Part shown: piece after piece, positions 12,973-24,367 of the stretch
Layout: each line of letters begins with the position of its first letter
Numbering within the stretch: the first letter of the stretch is position 1
NCBI GenBank assembly: GCA_023101725.1
Contig: JALJCO010001047.1
Location: forward strand, 124,001-188,000
Direction: 5' to 3'
Length of the DNA: 64,000 nt
Origin: Atherinomorus stipes
Lineage: Eukaryota > Chordata > Actinopteri > Atheriniformes > Atherinidae
Notes under the pieces: generated by a model
Told to the model about the DNA's origin: nothing
What the model saw: only the letters and a program-made list of their open reading frames with translations
The model's database searches: none
Translations under genes and position numbers: made by a program

Positions 12973-13900
12973 ATCTACACAACACAGGGAAACAACAATG
13001 TTCATGCAGAGGCTTCTTCATGTTGCTGTGAGACAGGAAGGTGCAGGTGGTCCTTCCTCATTAACAAGAGATCAACTGTCTATTATTATTATTAATCCCT
13101 CAAAACACGACAATATTTTGTGGTCGTTATAAACGTGCTACAGAAATAAACTTGGGCTAATAATCCCTCTGGGGATAAATAAAATGAACTACTGCTTAAA
13201 AATATTATATCAGTCAATTAATTGTTTTAATTACCAAGTTAGAAAGAGAATAGTTTGTCAATGACTGATTCCTATCTCAGATTATTGTATATTTGAATTC
13301 TACAGCCGCTTGTCTTCACTCACTTGAAGTTACCTACAATAGTTTACAGCTGTTCATCCCCCTCTGCCCCTACAGGACACACCACTGTGAAATGTACGCA
13401 CGTCTGTCCTGGATCCAAAACGAGTTGCTTCATTTTAAGAGGTTAATCCTCATGAAATAAATGTAAATTAGTATTTTTCATTTCATATTTTTCACTGACA
13501 TGTCTGACTGAAAACGTGCGCAGGGTCAAAAAGTAGAAAAACTATCATTTCATTTTCTTGTGGGCACCAATAAAACAAATTCAAAAAGCAGCTTTAACAA
13601 ACTGGGCATCGCAGATTTTAAATCCCCACTAAATCCCCCAAACATCTTTTCAAATGCAACCCAACCACAAAGTATTAGACGTTGCATTTAAACATCATTG
13701 GCTCGGTTTCATCAGATTTAGGCAGAAAGAAGTTTAATCTCACAAACATAATGAGCCAGAAATCCCAATTTCACTCACTGAGAAGATTTCAAGACATTTT
13801 TACTTCATTTTTTCAATATTACTCATATTAGATGATTATTTATCTAAATTTGACATATTTGTGAAGCACAAGAGACTTTTACAAATGATGTCATATTAAC

Positions 13901-14567
13901 TAGTGGTGGGCAGATGATATTAATATCGATACAAACTTAACTTTATAAAGCACTTTAAAACAACATAGCTGCAACAAAGTGCTGTGCACATTAAGTGAAT
14001 ATTAAAACAAACCATTTTAAAACAAAAAAATTAAAATAAAAAACCAACGTTATCAATAAGATCAATAAGAGTGCAAATATATCAATACTTCAATGTAAGT
14101 CTTGTTAACCAACAGAATCTTCACAAATAAAGATAAAGTGTTTTAATGGATCCGGTTCTCTGCTATGACAAGGCCTCCATATTCCCTAAACCAGCTTCTC
14201 TCACTAAGATAAAGCCAAATTCAGACTTTTAAACATCACCAGTGACGACTTTGTTTCTGGACTCCTGATCAAAAAAATCTAAATGTAAAGCTTTAAACTA
14301 TCACAAACTTCAGAAATAAGGAGAAGATGTGGATTCGGTTTATCTTGATGACGAGGTATCTACATGCCAAAATCAGCTTCTCTCGTCCAGATAATTACAA
14401 ATTCAGATTTTTTATTATAAGAATGATCATTTTGTTGAATAAAAAAGATTGTACACATTCCACAGAATAATCTCTGTGAATGAATTAGTTAATTTGGCAG
14501 CCCTATTAAAAGTATCGTTATCAGACAATAATAGCCTTTTAATTACTTGGTATCACATCGATCCCTA
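13901..14567. mobile_element. Probable degraded hAT-like element
   Basis: The left end tagtggtgggcagatgatatt and right end cacatcgatccctaatc resemble the TAGGGxTGxxC termini of the hAT-like families in this window. No matching target duplication was found. Confidence 0.35.
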
Positions 14568-14715
14568 ATCTCGTAGTGTCAGACACCCTTACTGTCAACT
14601 CTCACTGACAGCTGCATTAAGAAAAAGATAAATAAAAATATGAAGGGAGATTGGATTACTCCTCACAAAGAAAAACCCCTTCTTGAGAGTCCAGATTTGG
14701 TTTTAGAGTTTAGGT

Positions 14716-14795
14716 TATAATTAGGTTTTGGTTCGGGTTAGGGCAAAGGTTAGGGTTAGGTTTAGGCAATCAGTTGTGATGGTTAGGGTAAGGGG
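14716..14795. repeat. Degenerate TTAGGG-like tract
   Basis: Several gggttagg / ggttaggg units occur with interruptions (ggttcgggttagggcaaagg and further). It resembles interstitial telomere-type repeats but is short and imperfect. Confidence 0.6.
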
Positions 14796-14850
14796 CTAAA
14801 GGATGCATGATGTCAATGAATGTCCTGACAAAAATAGAAGAACACACGTG

Positions 14851-15938
14851 TAAGGGATGAGCACATCAATACACTGGAGTCGATACCAGCCAAACATTAT
14901 CGGAACTGATACTTTTTTGAGTATTGTGATACCACTGTATGGATACAAAACACGCAATTTGTTTCCACTTCTGAGAGTTTTCGGCAATGAAATGATGTGA
15001 AAACAGCCAGATTCTAGCTTCTGTGTCACATGATGGTGGTAGCCTATCAGATTCTAGCTTCTGTGTCACATGATGGTGGTAGCCTATCAGATTCTAGCTT
15101 CTGTGTCACATGATGGTGGTAGCCTATCAGATTCTAGCTTCTGTATCACATGATGGTGGTAGCCTATCAGATTCTAGCTTCTGTGTCACATGATGGTGGT
15201 AGCCTATCAGATTCTAGCTTCTGTGTTACATGATGGTGGTAGCCTATCAGATTCTAGCTTCTGTGTCACATGATGGTGGTAGCCTATCAGATTCTAGCTT
15301 CTGTGTCACATGATGGTGGTAGCCTATCAGATTCTAGCTTCTGTATTACATGATGGTGGTAGCCTATCAGAGTCTAGCTTCTGTGTCACATGATGGTGGT
15401 AGCCTATCAGATTCTAGCTTCTGTGTCACATGATGGTGGTAGCCTATCAGATTCTAGCTTCTGTGTCACATGATGGTGGTAGCCTATCAGGCTCTAGCTT
15501 CTGTGTCACATGATGGTGGTAGCCTATCAGATTCTAGCTTCTGTATCACATGATGGTGGTAGCCTATCAGAGTCTAGCTTCTGTATCACATGATGGTGGT
15601 AGCCTATCAGATTCTAGCTTCTGTATCACATGATGGTGGTAGCCTATCAGATGTCATCATGATGCTGCTACTGTTGATGATGATGACGCTTTGGCATCTT
15701 TCTTTAATTCAGGTTATCACTCATTATGTTTTGGTAAATTTATAGTATTACTGTTACATTTTATATTTGAACATTTTCACCAATTAATCTAAAATAATCT
15801 TAACCTGTACTTATTTGATAAATAAAATACATTTTAATCAAATTTTTGTTTAATTTCTTGATCAATATAAATTGTTTTAAAAGCATTTCCTTACTGTACT
15901 TCTGTTCTCTAGTTTTACCCAAGTTTTACTAATATCTA

Positions 15939-15942
<4 letters not shown>
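14851..15942. mobile_element. hAT-like element with 40-bp minisatellite, copy 1 (truncated)
   Basis: It is an inverted relative of 37983-39029. The arm aatacactggagtcgatacc, the 40-bp array, and the far arm ending tactaatatctaat all match that element in reverse order. The right end is lost at the AT microsatellite, so no target duplication can be checked. Confidence 0.75.
15011..15650. repeat. 40-bp minisatellite, 16 units
   Basis: Sixteen head-to-tail units of exactly 40 bases, each with attctagcttctgtgtcaca then tgatggtggtagcctatcag. They differ by a few substitutions (gtcaca/atcaca/gttaca; agtctag, gctctag). There are no unique spacers, so this is not CRISPR-like. The reverse complement array is at 38421-38860. 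Confidence 0.97.
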
Positions 15943-16004
<62 letters not shown>

Positions 16005-16022
16005 TACACACATACATACATA
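15942..16022. repeat. AT then CA/CATA microsatellite
   Basis: About 26 AT dinucleotides (to 15994) are followed by acac and cata repeats. Confidence 0.95.
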
Positions 16023-16381
16023 TAAACACTTTTTTAAAATCTTTTTATCTTTTTAATTTTTGTGAATTATAAGTATTTGTCTGGTGTGACATTCAAAATC
16101 AGTAAAATCAGTAGAGCAAAGTAAATAGATTAAATAGAAATAGATTTCATATCAACCCAAAAGACGTATGTATCACATAAATTTACAAAGACTAAAACTA
16201 AGGATGTTTTTGCAATAATTCTAGTTTGTTAAAGTAACTCTAGTTTTGTAAAGACACAATACAGTTTCAGTTAGTTATTGTTTTTAAAAAATCTGTCATT
16301 TTTGTTCTTATTTCAGTTAATTTTTTTTTCTATTTTAGTTTTCGTTGTTTTTATTAGTTTTAGTTAACTACAATAACCCTG
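16023..16381. repeat. Partial copy of a TTAGTTTTAGTT element
   Basis: Sequence from gtgaattataagtatttgtc to ttagttaactacaataaccc matches 29970-30297. The left part is missing. Confidence 0.55.
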
Positions 16382-16394
16382 GTTGGGGCAAGGG

Positions 16395-16610
16395 TTAGGT
16401 TAAGGCCAGGGGTGCCCAAAGTCGATCCTCGAGGGCCGCTGTCCTACAGGTTTTCTTCCCTTCCTGCTCCAACACACCTGACACGATTAAATGAACCTAA
16501 CAGACTATGAAGTTCTGCACAATGACTCGTTAATTTTAACCAGGTGTGTTGGAGCAGGGAGGCACAGAAAACCTGCAGGATTGTGGCCTTTAAAGGCCGG
16601 AGCGGTTGTG
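16395..16610. mobile_element. Miniature hAT-like element
   Basis: The left end caggggtgcccaaagtcgatc and the right end around ggcctttaaaggccgg flank motifs gctccaacacacctg and caggtgtgttggagcag, which are inverted to each other. This is a common fish non-autonomous element. Confidence 0.5.
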
Positions 16611-17629
16611 ATGGCAACAGTTGGGGGCTTTGTCAATGAATGTCCTCACAAAGACAGAAGATGCATGTGTGTGTTTGTGTGTACACCAGTTCAGGTTGAC
16701 AATGGCAGCTACTCGGATCATTCATATAACTGATTTTTTTTTCTTTTTGGACCGGGCTCCAACTGCTTCGGTGAGGGAGAAGACTGGAGCATCTGTTTCA
16801 CATATGTGGCATGTGTTCCATAGTCGCCATGATGCTTGTCCATAATTATAAGGTGCCCCACTGTTAAAAAGGTCTGGACTGAACACATGCAAAAGCCAAT
16901 AAGGGAATAAATAGCCCCAAGTGGGCGAATGTGAGACAGCCTAAACTGAGAAAGGACTAACAAGAAGACATCTGCTGACGGCCACTTCCTGATTCAGACG
17001 AAGTTCTTTTTTAAAAAGAAAAAAAATATGTTCAAGTATTTTAGTTGAGCTGAAATGTTGAGAATCAAAAATAACTTGCGGATGAAGCGTTGTCATTGGC
17101 AGCCGTCGATCCCACAGATCCCGCGGCCAAATGAGAGCTTTAAAAGATTGGCTTCTGGTGCCAAATCCCGTTTGCTTGCTGAAAAAGGATTTCTCAACAG
17201 AGCAGACTGCGAGCTCAAAATAAGGAGCACAGTGACCCACATAGCCTGGTTTTCTGCGGCTGAATTTAGATCACACAGATAAGGTGCGGCTGCGAGATAA
17301 CAGCCGTGTCCGGATGAGGGCTCGTTCTGCGGCATCCAGCCTCTGAACACTTCACGTCGCAGCTAATTGAACAAGAGGATTTCCTGACAAAATGAGGCGC
17401 TTTACGACCGCGACGCTGACGTTTGATTTAATAAAAGACAATTAATCCTCAGAGTTCCTGGCTTTTAATGAAGAAAGGAGACATTCACAGATGAGAACAG
17501 AAGGGAAAGAGGGTGGAAGATCTGTTACAGCAAGTTAGCAAGTCTGCGTCTCCAGGGAAACTTCAATCAGAGCCGACCGTCAGTGAAGGCAACACGCAGA
17601 TAAACTGCAGATGTACAGTTATCACAGGA

Positions 17630-18115
17630 TAAAAGGCTTACTCTCTACCACCAGGTTGGACCCCTTTTCCTCTAAAACTGCCTTAGTTCTTGGTGTCATA
17701 GATCCAATCAGGTGCCGGAAACATTCCTCAGAGGTTTTTCTCCATAGTGACATGAGAGCATCACACAGCTGCAGCAGATTCATGATGAGAATCTCCCGTT
17801 CCACCACATCCCAAAGCTGCTCTGCTGGACTGAGATCTGGTGACTGTGGAGGCCGTTGGAGGACAGTGAACTCATCACCATGTTGGAGATGATGTCATCT
17901 TTGTGACATCATCATCCTGCTGGAAGCAGCATCAGAAGATGCTCCACTGTGGTCATAAAGGGATGGACATGGTCAGCAACAATACTCAGGTAGGCTGTGG
18001 TGGTTAAACCGCCACGTTGGTACTAAGGGGCTCAAAGTGGGCCGAGAGACCCCCCCACACCATTCCACCACCAGCAGCCTGAACCTTGATCCAAGGCAGG
18101 AACAGACAAACCGTC
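17630..18115 (-). pseudogene. Tc1-like transposase remnant
   Basis: Read on the minus strand it matches the fish Tc1 transposase: the blocks corresponding to ccagatctcaatccaac, gatgtggtggaacgggag and ctctgaggaatgtttcc on the coding strand are recognisable. It aligns with the better preserved copy at 40550-41420. It has deletions and stops, including loss near the FQQDN catalytic region. Confidence 0.75.
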
Positions 18116-18218
18116 CCAGACTGATTACAGCAACAAAATACCCGTCAACAGGAGCAGACGTCTGATTAAAGTTACAGGAAACACGTGACTGCAGTGATTT
18201 TTAGGTTTGGGCATCGTT

Positions 18219-18300
18219 TGAATTTTAATTCAATTCAATTCAATTCAACTTTATTTGTATAGCGTCCATTCATGACAATGCCACCTCAGGGCGCTTAAAC
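18219..18300. repeat. AATTC repeat with TTTATTTGTATAGCG
   Basis: Four tandem caatt units are followed by actttatttgtatagcg, a sequence widespread in teleost genomes. Confidence 0.5.
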
Positions 18301-18744
18301 AGACAGAAAAGTTCAGGTCAGATTAATAATAGCCTAGTTAATGATTCTGGTTTGAATCTGATTCCCTTCTTTTGATTCCGGTTCCTAATGATTCTCGATT
18401 TCGATTCTCTTAAGCACATTCCCTTGGTGTGGTCTCCCATCTTTTGTTATGGCTTTGAGCCAGTCATAATAAATTGGGGGCTCATCCGGGATAACATATC
18501 TGGATGTATATAAACAGCCTACTACCAATTAAGCATATCAGGTGATGTGCATCTCTGTAATGAGAAGAGGTGTGGTCTAATGACATCAACACACTATATC
18601 AGGTAAACATAATTATTAGGCAACTTCCTTTCCTTTGGCAAAATGGGTCATAGAGGGACCTGACAGGCTCCGAAAAGTCAAAAATAGTGAGATATCTTAC
18701 AGAGGGATGCAGCACTCTTAAAATTGCCAAGCTTCTGAAGCGTG

Positions 18745-18870
18745 ATCATCGAACCTTCCTGATCGCCGGCTGCGTTTGAGATATCAAAAAAGTGCTCTAG
18801 AGTCTTGCTCAGCATGAGGGGAAGTGGAAAATAAAGTTACATCATTCTGTGGGTGTACTGTTCCTTTAAC
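18745..18870. repeat. Partial TTAA-family copy
   Basis: The block gtgctctagagtcttgctca ... gtgggtgtactgttcctttaa matches the right end of 4472-5179. Its left part is missing. Confidence 0.55.
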
Positions 18871-18965
18871 TGGACTTCATTAAGTGTAATCTCTGCAGTG
18901 GGAACAGCTGATTCCAGAAAGTATGAAGGCATCATTTTGCCACAATGAGCTGCAGCATCACTTAC

Positions 18966-19061
18966 TGAAGGTTTGCTGATTGACAATGAAGCTGCACACG
19001 ACGCTTTCGCTGCTGCGGCTCAGATCGAAGCCGTTCCCCCTCACGACGATGTCGAAGGACT
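18966..19061 (-). CDS. antxr2: antxr2 exon 9: Ig-like domain
   Basis: The acceptor is CTTCCACAG and the donor GTAAGT (18965-18960). The exon is 96 bases: two bases finishing E239, 31 codons, then one base. It encodes SFDIVVRGNGFDLSRSSESV then VCSFIVNQQTF, matching the FQIVLSGRGF...GSVLC segment of the ANTXR2 Ig-like domain. Intron 8, separating it from exon 8, is only 104 bases. Confidence 0.92.
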
Positions 19062-19165
19062 CTGTGGAAGATAAAAGATCAGCCCAGGATGGAAGGACGG
19101 ACTAGACTGACACCAAAGTTGTCAGACTGTCAGCTAGACTGACTGAACCTGGAGGATGGACTCAC

Positions 19166-19226
19166 CGTTCACGCAGACACTGGAGGGCTCCACCGTCAGG
19201 ATCTCTGTGCACGAGCGCTTTAATAT
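19166..19226 (-). CDS. antxr2: antxr2 exon 8: VWA C-terminus into Ig-like domain
   Basis: The acceptor is TCGTCCAG and the donor GTGAGT (19165-19160). The exon encodes ILKRSCTEILTVEPSSVCVN plus one base (residues 219-238). C224 in the SCTEIL motif is expected to pair with C46, closing the VWA domain. EPSSVCV then begins the Ig-like extracellular domain, as in ANTXR2 (QPSSVCVGE). It ends in phase 1, completed as glutamate by exon 9. Confidence 0.93.
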
Positions 19227-22180
19227 CTGGACGATGTGGAAAGATTAAAGTAGGTTATTACAAACATTACTGCTCAGGGGGCTTAGAGTAAATACATCAA
19301 GTCCTGACCGTTATCGTCTATGTCAAGTTTAGAAAACAGATTAGTGCCAAACACCTGAAAAATGCCTCGCTCCCGATCAAAGGGGGGGGTCGACGGCTAA
19401 AGGAGAGCACCAAATATCAGCAGCAAGGAAGAACAGGAGGTAAAACAGCAGCTGCGTCAGCCTTTATGGGAAAATTATGCAGGCTATTACTGTTCCTCAG
19501 TTCTATTAAAAACCTCCGGGATCTCGCATTATCATATAAAGAGGCCTGTGTGAGCCCACTGTCACACGGCCGCACTTCCCACGATGATTCAATAAATCAA
19601 CAAAAGAGAAACTATGCAAATCCCAGCTCACACTCGGTAAAAAGAAGCATATTAACGGCAATAGAGGACACTCGAACCCTTTCATTTGATGTTGAATGAA
19701 ACCTCAATCTGAGGACGGGAAGACGGAGGTGTTCACAGCGGCCTTATTAGAGATGATGGTTTGATAGGGAGTTGTTAAAGCGGGAGAAGCTTGTATGACA
19801 GCTGGGAGGAAATGGATCTGCTGCTGCTCCTCTGTGCCACTATTTTCCAAGTCTAATTGCTTCCTTGGCAGCACCCAAATGTGAAAAAAAAAGAAAACAA
19901 AACTGTCTGTTTAAGCTTAAAATGAAATGAAAGACTGTGAGAAGTATCACTAACTCTTAAATAGTACATTTTTGGTAAATGAAGCTTTCTGATAAGAGTT
20001 CGGGGATCAACAGATGAGTGTTTTAGAGATATTAGACTATAAGCTCTGAGCTCGGCTCCACTTCTCTGGGATCTTGTGACAAACATTGTTTACGGGCTGC
20101 AGAGGGAAAAGCAGGCAGGCGTCCAAATACCCCGAGTCATCCAAATCCTTCCAGAAGCATGAGGATGATTTAGTCACTGCAGAAAATAATGGAGGGAAGC
20201 GCTTTCTGTCACGTTAGCCAACATCTGAACAGCGTACAGTAAAAGGTGACTGAACTGAGCAAAAACAACGTGGCTACGTTGCAACTTGGGATTTTCCCAA
20301 AAGAGTCAGGGAAGAAAAGACGAATGCAAACGATGAAATAAAAATAAAAGGACTATGTGGGGTCTGGAAACGCGACTTCGCCGAGCTTCTTCTGAGAGTT
20401 TTGTCATTCTGGTCACAAAGACGGCGAGGATCCTGCAGCAAAAGGCTGCGCAGATGATCTCAAATCCTCCCAATCCAACAGACGAGCGGCGAGGCCAACT
20501 AGTCAAGAATCCAGTATTACTAATCAGAGAGGAATGCTCCTCGTTTCATTTGGATGCTGGAAGCATCGGGCGCTCTGTGTCTCTTCTGAGGGGACTGAAC
20601 TGAAGGACATGGGCTTTTTCTTTTATTGTTGCCCTGGAGGGTTCATCAGCAGCTCAGGAAACGGCCGCTGGAAATTTAAACCATAGAGAACACTTTTATT
20701 TAACATTAATAACTACATTAAACTATTTCGGCTGAAGTTATAATGTTTAATATTTTCTTTTTTTAATGCGTAATATTTGTTGCATTTTGTATGTTTGAGC
20801 TAAAACACAGACTGGATTCAGCTTTTAGAGTAATCTATATTCGTCATGCAAACTTGTTTAAATAAAACTCCTCCTGCATGTTCTGCTCTGCAAACGTCAG
20901 ATGCATGTTTACATGACAGCATTTTTGAAGGCAGCAGCATCAGTCACGGCGCTGCAGAACGAGTCACACCCTTTGGCTTGGTGTCCTTCCAGCTGCGTGC
21001 AGCTCTGCTCTGCTCTGTCTAAACACTGCTAGCCTTGTTGGACGTGACGCAGACGTGAAGTCCAGCTCAGGTCGGAGCGTTCTGCAGGGCTGCAGGCTCA
21101 GATTCATGCCATGCAAACCCCCGCCCTGGCTTCCACATTCACCCTAAAAGCTGCAGCAAATGGAAAGTATCAGTAACCGGCGGGCGGAGGATGAGGAGGC
21201 TGCACACTAACGCAGTCACAGCTTTTCGCCCATCGCATTCAGACACAGAGGATGTGTTTTCTGCTGCAGGAGTTTTCAGGCTGTCAGATGGACAGTGGCT
21301 GTTTGTAACGCCGTTCCAACGTGTAATTTGTGACAGCATTGTTCACTAAATGAGGACACAAGCAGTGGTCATTTCCATAGAAACTCCACGCAGCTTATCC
21401 GGATGTCAGTTTGCAACAAACTTCACTGAAAAGGCCAAATTATCCGAAACTAGGGATGCACCACATTGGAATTCTGGCTGATATCCGATATGCCGATATT
21501 TTAAAACTCATGTGGCTGATAATGATATCGATACCAATATTGAAGCTGAAAAAATAAGCAGTCATTGCAAATAGTGGTTTTGTTATCCGTTTCGGACACT
21601 TTGAAAAATTAGAGTAGGAAAAGATATCAGTACACTGAAATATCACAATATTTTTATATGCCAATATCAAATTGATATGTAAAAACACTGTACCCATCTA
21701 TATTACTTACAAAATCTTACACGATTTCATTGTTCTGTTACAAAATCTCACAAATATCGCAAATTCTCGCAAGATTTCATAACAGAAGGCTGAAATATCG
21801 CAAGATTTCATTAGTAAAATAGATTGATACAGCGTTTTTGAATGTCAATATGATATCATCATATGAAAATATCCCGATATTTCAGTTTATTAATACTTTT
21901 TCCCACCCCTAGTCTTTAGAAGTTTTAAAGTCTTTAAAATAGAAGTTTTTAATGAGGAAGTTTTGGGGGTTTTTTAGACTTTGGAAACAGCGACTGATCG
22001 CTGAAATATCGATAGGGGTCCGATTATATCGTGCATCCTTATCTGAAACCATCATGGACTCAAAGCAGCTTCTCTGGTGCCAAAGCATCAGGATGTGAAT
22101 GAGGGAAATTCAGCCTATTATCTGCGATATCATCAGCAGCACACAGACCTGCACAGAAACAAAAGAGGAGGCAAACTTAC
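19227..22180 (-). other. antxr2 intron 7
   Basis: Apart from the composite element at 21451-22041 I see no recognisable repeat or exon in 19227-21450. Short open frames there lack family similarity. Confidence 0.65.
21451..22041. mobile_element. hAT-like element (family A) carrying an inserted family B element
   Basis: The ends TAGGGATGCACC and GTGCATCCTTA are inverted. The flanks tccgaaac (21443-21450) and tctgaaac (22042-22049) are an 8-bp target duplication with one mismatch, as expected for hAT. From about 21608 to 21910 it is interrupted by a second element (ends aaaagatatcagtacactga and tttcagtttattaatac). The same insertion occurs in the copy near 29240-30496. Confidence 0.75.
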
Positions 22181-22261
22181 AGAATTCACGATGCCTTTGA
22201 GCGCGTGGAAGCCATCTTTGACAGGAAACACATGGTCTTTGGTGTCGGCAATCTCAGCAAG
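22181..22261 (-). CDS. antxr2: antxr2 exon 7: last VWA strand and helix
   Basis: The acceptor is CCAACAG and the donor GTAAGT (22180-22175). The exon has 27 codons in phase 0: [20 protein letters not shown] then LKGIVNS (residues 192-218). The family motif LxxIADSKxxVFPVxxGFxALKGIINS is plain. This segment packs against the MIDAS face and completes the VWA fold. Confidence 0.94.
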
Positions 22262-23391
22262 CTGTTGGTATCATGAAAGAGAGGAGTAAACAAGAAGTAC
22301 TGCTGATTTTACACCGCTTTCTTCTCTTTCTGCTTCCCTCTTTATGACAGAGCACCGTTCTTTCCTTCATATCATGAGCAGGAGACGCAGCAGATGGCAT
22401 GACTGCAGCAATCACTTTCAAAAGAAAAAAAAAAAAAAGACAGCAGAAAAAAAGTGTTTCACTTAACGGGGGCTGATGGGAGGATGATGACCAGCGGTCA
22501 CAAGAGACCGGCCGCCGTAACCAACCACAACTATAACCAGAATAAATATTACCATCTGCGTTTGCAACTTGCTTTCTATTTTTGTCTTTTGTTCATCTTT
22601 ATTGGTTTTAATGGTTTTATTCCAGTAGTTTTGACCATCTTCTGCTCTGTAAAACATGGCGGCTGACTTATGGGCTTGATGAAGTCCTGCAGACATCAAG
22701 TTGGTTCTCATAGATTATTAATCTGGGTTTCCTGGATCAATAACAGAAGGTGGAAAAGAAATGTTACAGATGTGTTTGTTTAAAGGGACTAGAGGCGGGA
22801 ATGGTGAAAGAATAAACATGCATAACCAGTGTTTTAATGCTAACGGGTGATGAAGTGTTAAAAACCAGAAAGAACGTTTCCACCCACGTCTCTGTCCGTT
22901 GCCTTGAACAGGCTGCGTGCTGCATAATGTGCTGCGATTCAGCGGGCGAATTTCCCGCGCTGTCCTGCGGACGAGACGTCGATTGACTGCATCCGCGTCC
23001 CCGACAGTTTTGATCCAGGAAGGAGACGTCGTGGGGAATTCAAACACTGTAAGGGACAGTTATGGATTCTTCTGCTGTCAGCAACGATCCAGATCATCTG
23101 AGGGGTCGTTCAGACGAGGACGACTGCGGGTAAAAATGACTACATTTTTCATCCAAAGTGCCTTTTTTCACACGGCAACGGCGTTATTCTGTGTTGAAGA
23201 TGCAAAAATGTGAAAACCCGTTCCAAAGTGGAATTCCTGAAGACGCGACGCTGTTATGTTCTCATCTGCACGGTCCAAAAGGCAAAAATGATGGTGGACC
23301 TGCTCACGCCATGTCCACGTCTACGTCACACACAAACAGGAAAAACCACGTCGACCTACGAGACCGTCTCATTTCAGAAACAACTAAACGA

Positions 23392-23452
23392 CTACCAAGT
23401 GCACGGACCACTTCGGCCACTCTGTAGCCTACATAGTCCGTGCACTTGGTAG
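23392..23452. repeat. Perfect 16-bp hairpin
   Basis: The arms ctaccaagtgcacgga and tccgtgcacttggtag are exact reverse complements, separated by 29 bases. Confidence 0.9.
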
Positions 23453-23522
23453 TGTGCAGGTGGTGTTCATTTACAGTTTTTGGTGCAGACCCAAAATGGG
23501 AGGTTACAGAAACCCAGCAGAA

Positions 23523-24367
23523 TTAAAGGGGAAGTTCAGGATTTTTGACATAGGACCTCATTTACAAGTGAGTCAGAATACTACTTATCACTGAAGATGG
23601 TTTCAACATATTTCATTCATTATTCTAGTTCCAGCGGGTCGCCAACGCTAATGCTAGTGCAAGTCAATAGGAATCTGCTAGCCTGTCATTAATAACAATC
23701 TTAACCACTCCACAGCACATTCGAGGCAAATTATTTCTAACTTCAGAGTATCTGTGTAAATGCCATGTTAACAGAATAATGTTACAAATAAAACTAACCT
23801 GCATTTCGTTGCTTTTTAATTGTTGCTGCTGAGACACTTCCTGTATTTGGCAGCAGAGTGATGTCATCTGCTGCTACGTGCATGAAAGAATCTGATTACA
23901 CAAATATTATGTCTAAAATACGCCCATGTCTGAAAGGCATGAGGAAATGTCGGAATTTGAAGATGATTTTGAACTTTTTTCATCAAACTAACAGTCACCA
24001 TGTCTCTATGAACAGAAAGACACTGGCAAAGGTAGTAAGCTGGTAAGAAACTAGTTCCTCAATATATGATGCAAAATTTCTCATACAAGGCTAGTTTTAC
24101 TTGTTTAACACATGAGTTTACTAGTTTAACACGGCATTTACACAGATAGGCTTCCTGATTTGCCTCGGATGTTCTGTGGAGTGGATAACATTGTTTTTAA
24201 TGACAGGCTAGCAGATTCCTATTGACTCTCACTAGCATTAGCATCAGCAACCCACTGGAACTAGAACAACGGGATGAACTATGATGAAACTGTCTTCAGT
24301 GATAAACAGTATTCTGGCTCACTTGTAAATGAGGCTCTGTGTCAAAAATTCTGAACTTCCCCTTTAA
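23523..24367. mobile_element. TTAA-flanked fold-back miniature element
   Basis: It starts TTAAAGGGGAAGTTC and ends GAACTTCCCCTTTAA. The arms stay complementary for some 150-200 bases (gacaggctagcagattccta on the right, taggaatctgctagcctgtc on the left). TTAA at both ends suggests piggyBac-type mobilisation. It has no transposase. Confidence 0.7.

Larger units (their letters stand above)
12668..18965 (-). other. antxr2 intron 9, repeat filled
   Basis: The intron contains a fold-back element, a minisatellite-bearing hAT-like element, microsatellites and a Tc1 fossil, each listed. In 12980-13890 and 16620-17600 I see nothing beyond AT-rich or unremarkable intronic sequence. Confidence 0.7.

Noticed and set aside
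15011..15650. Regular 40-bp repeats as a CRISPR array
   Set aside because: Units are directly adjacent with no unique spacers, the DNA is vertebrate, and the array lies inside a hAT-like element.
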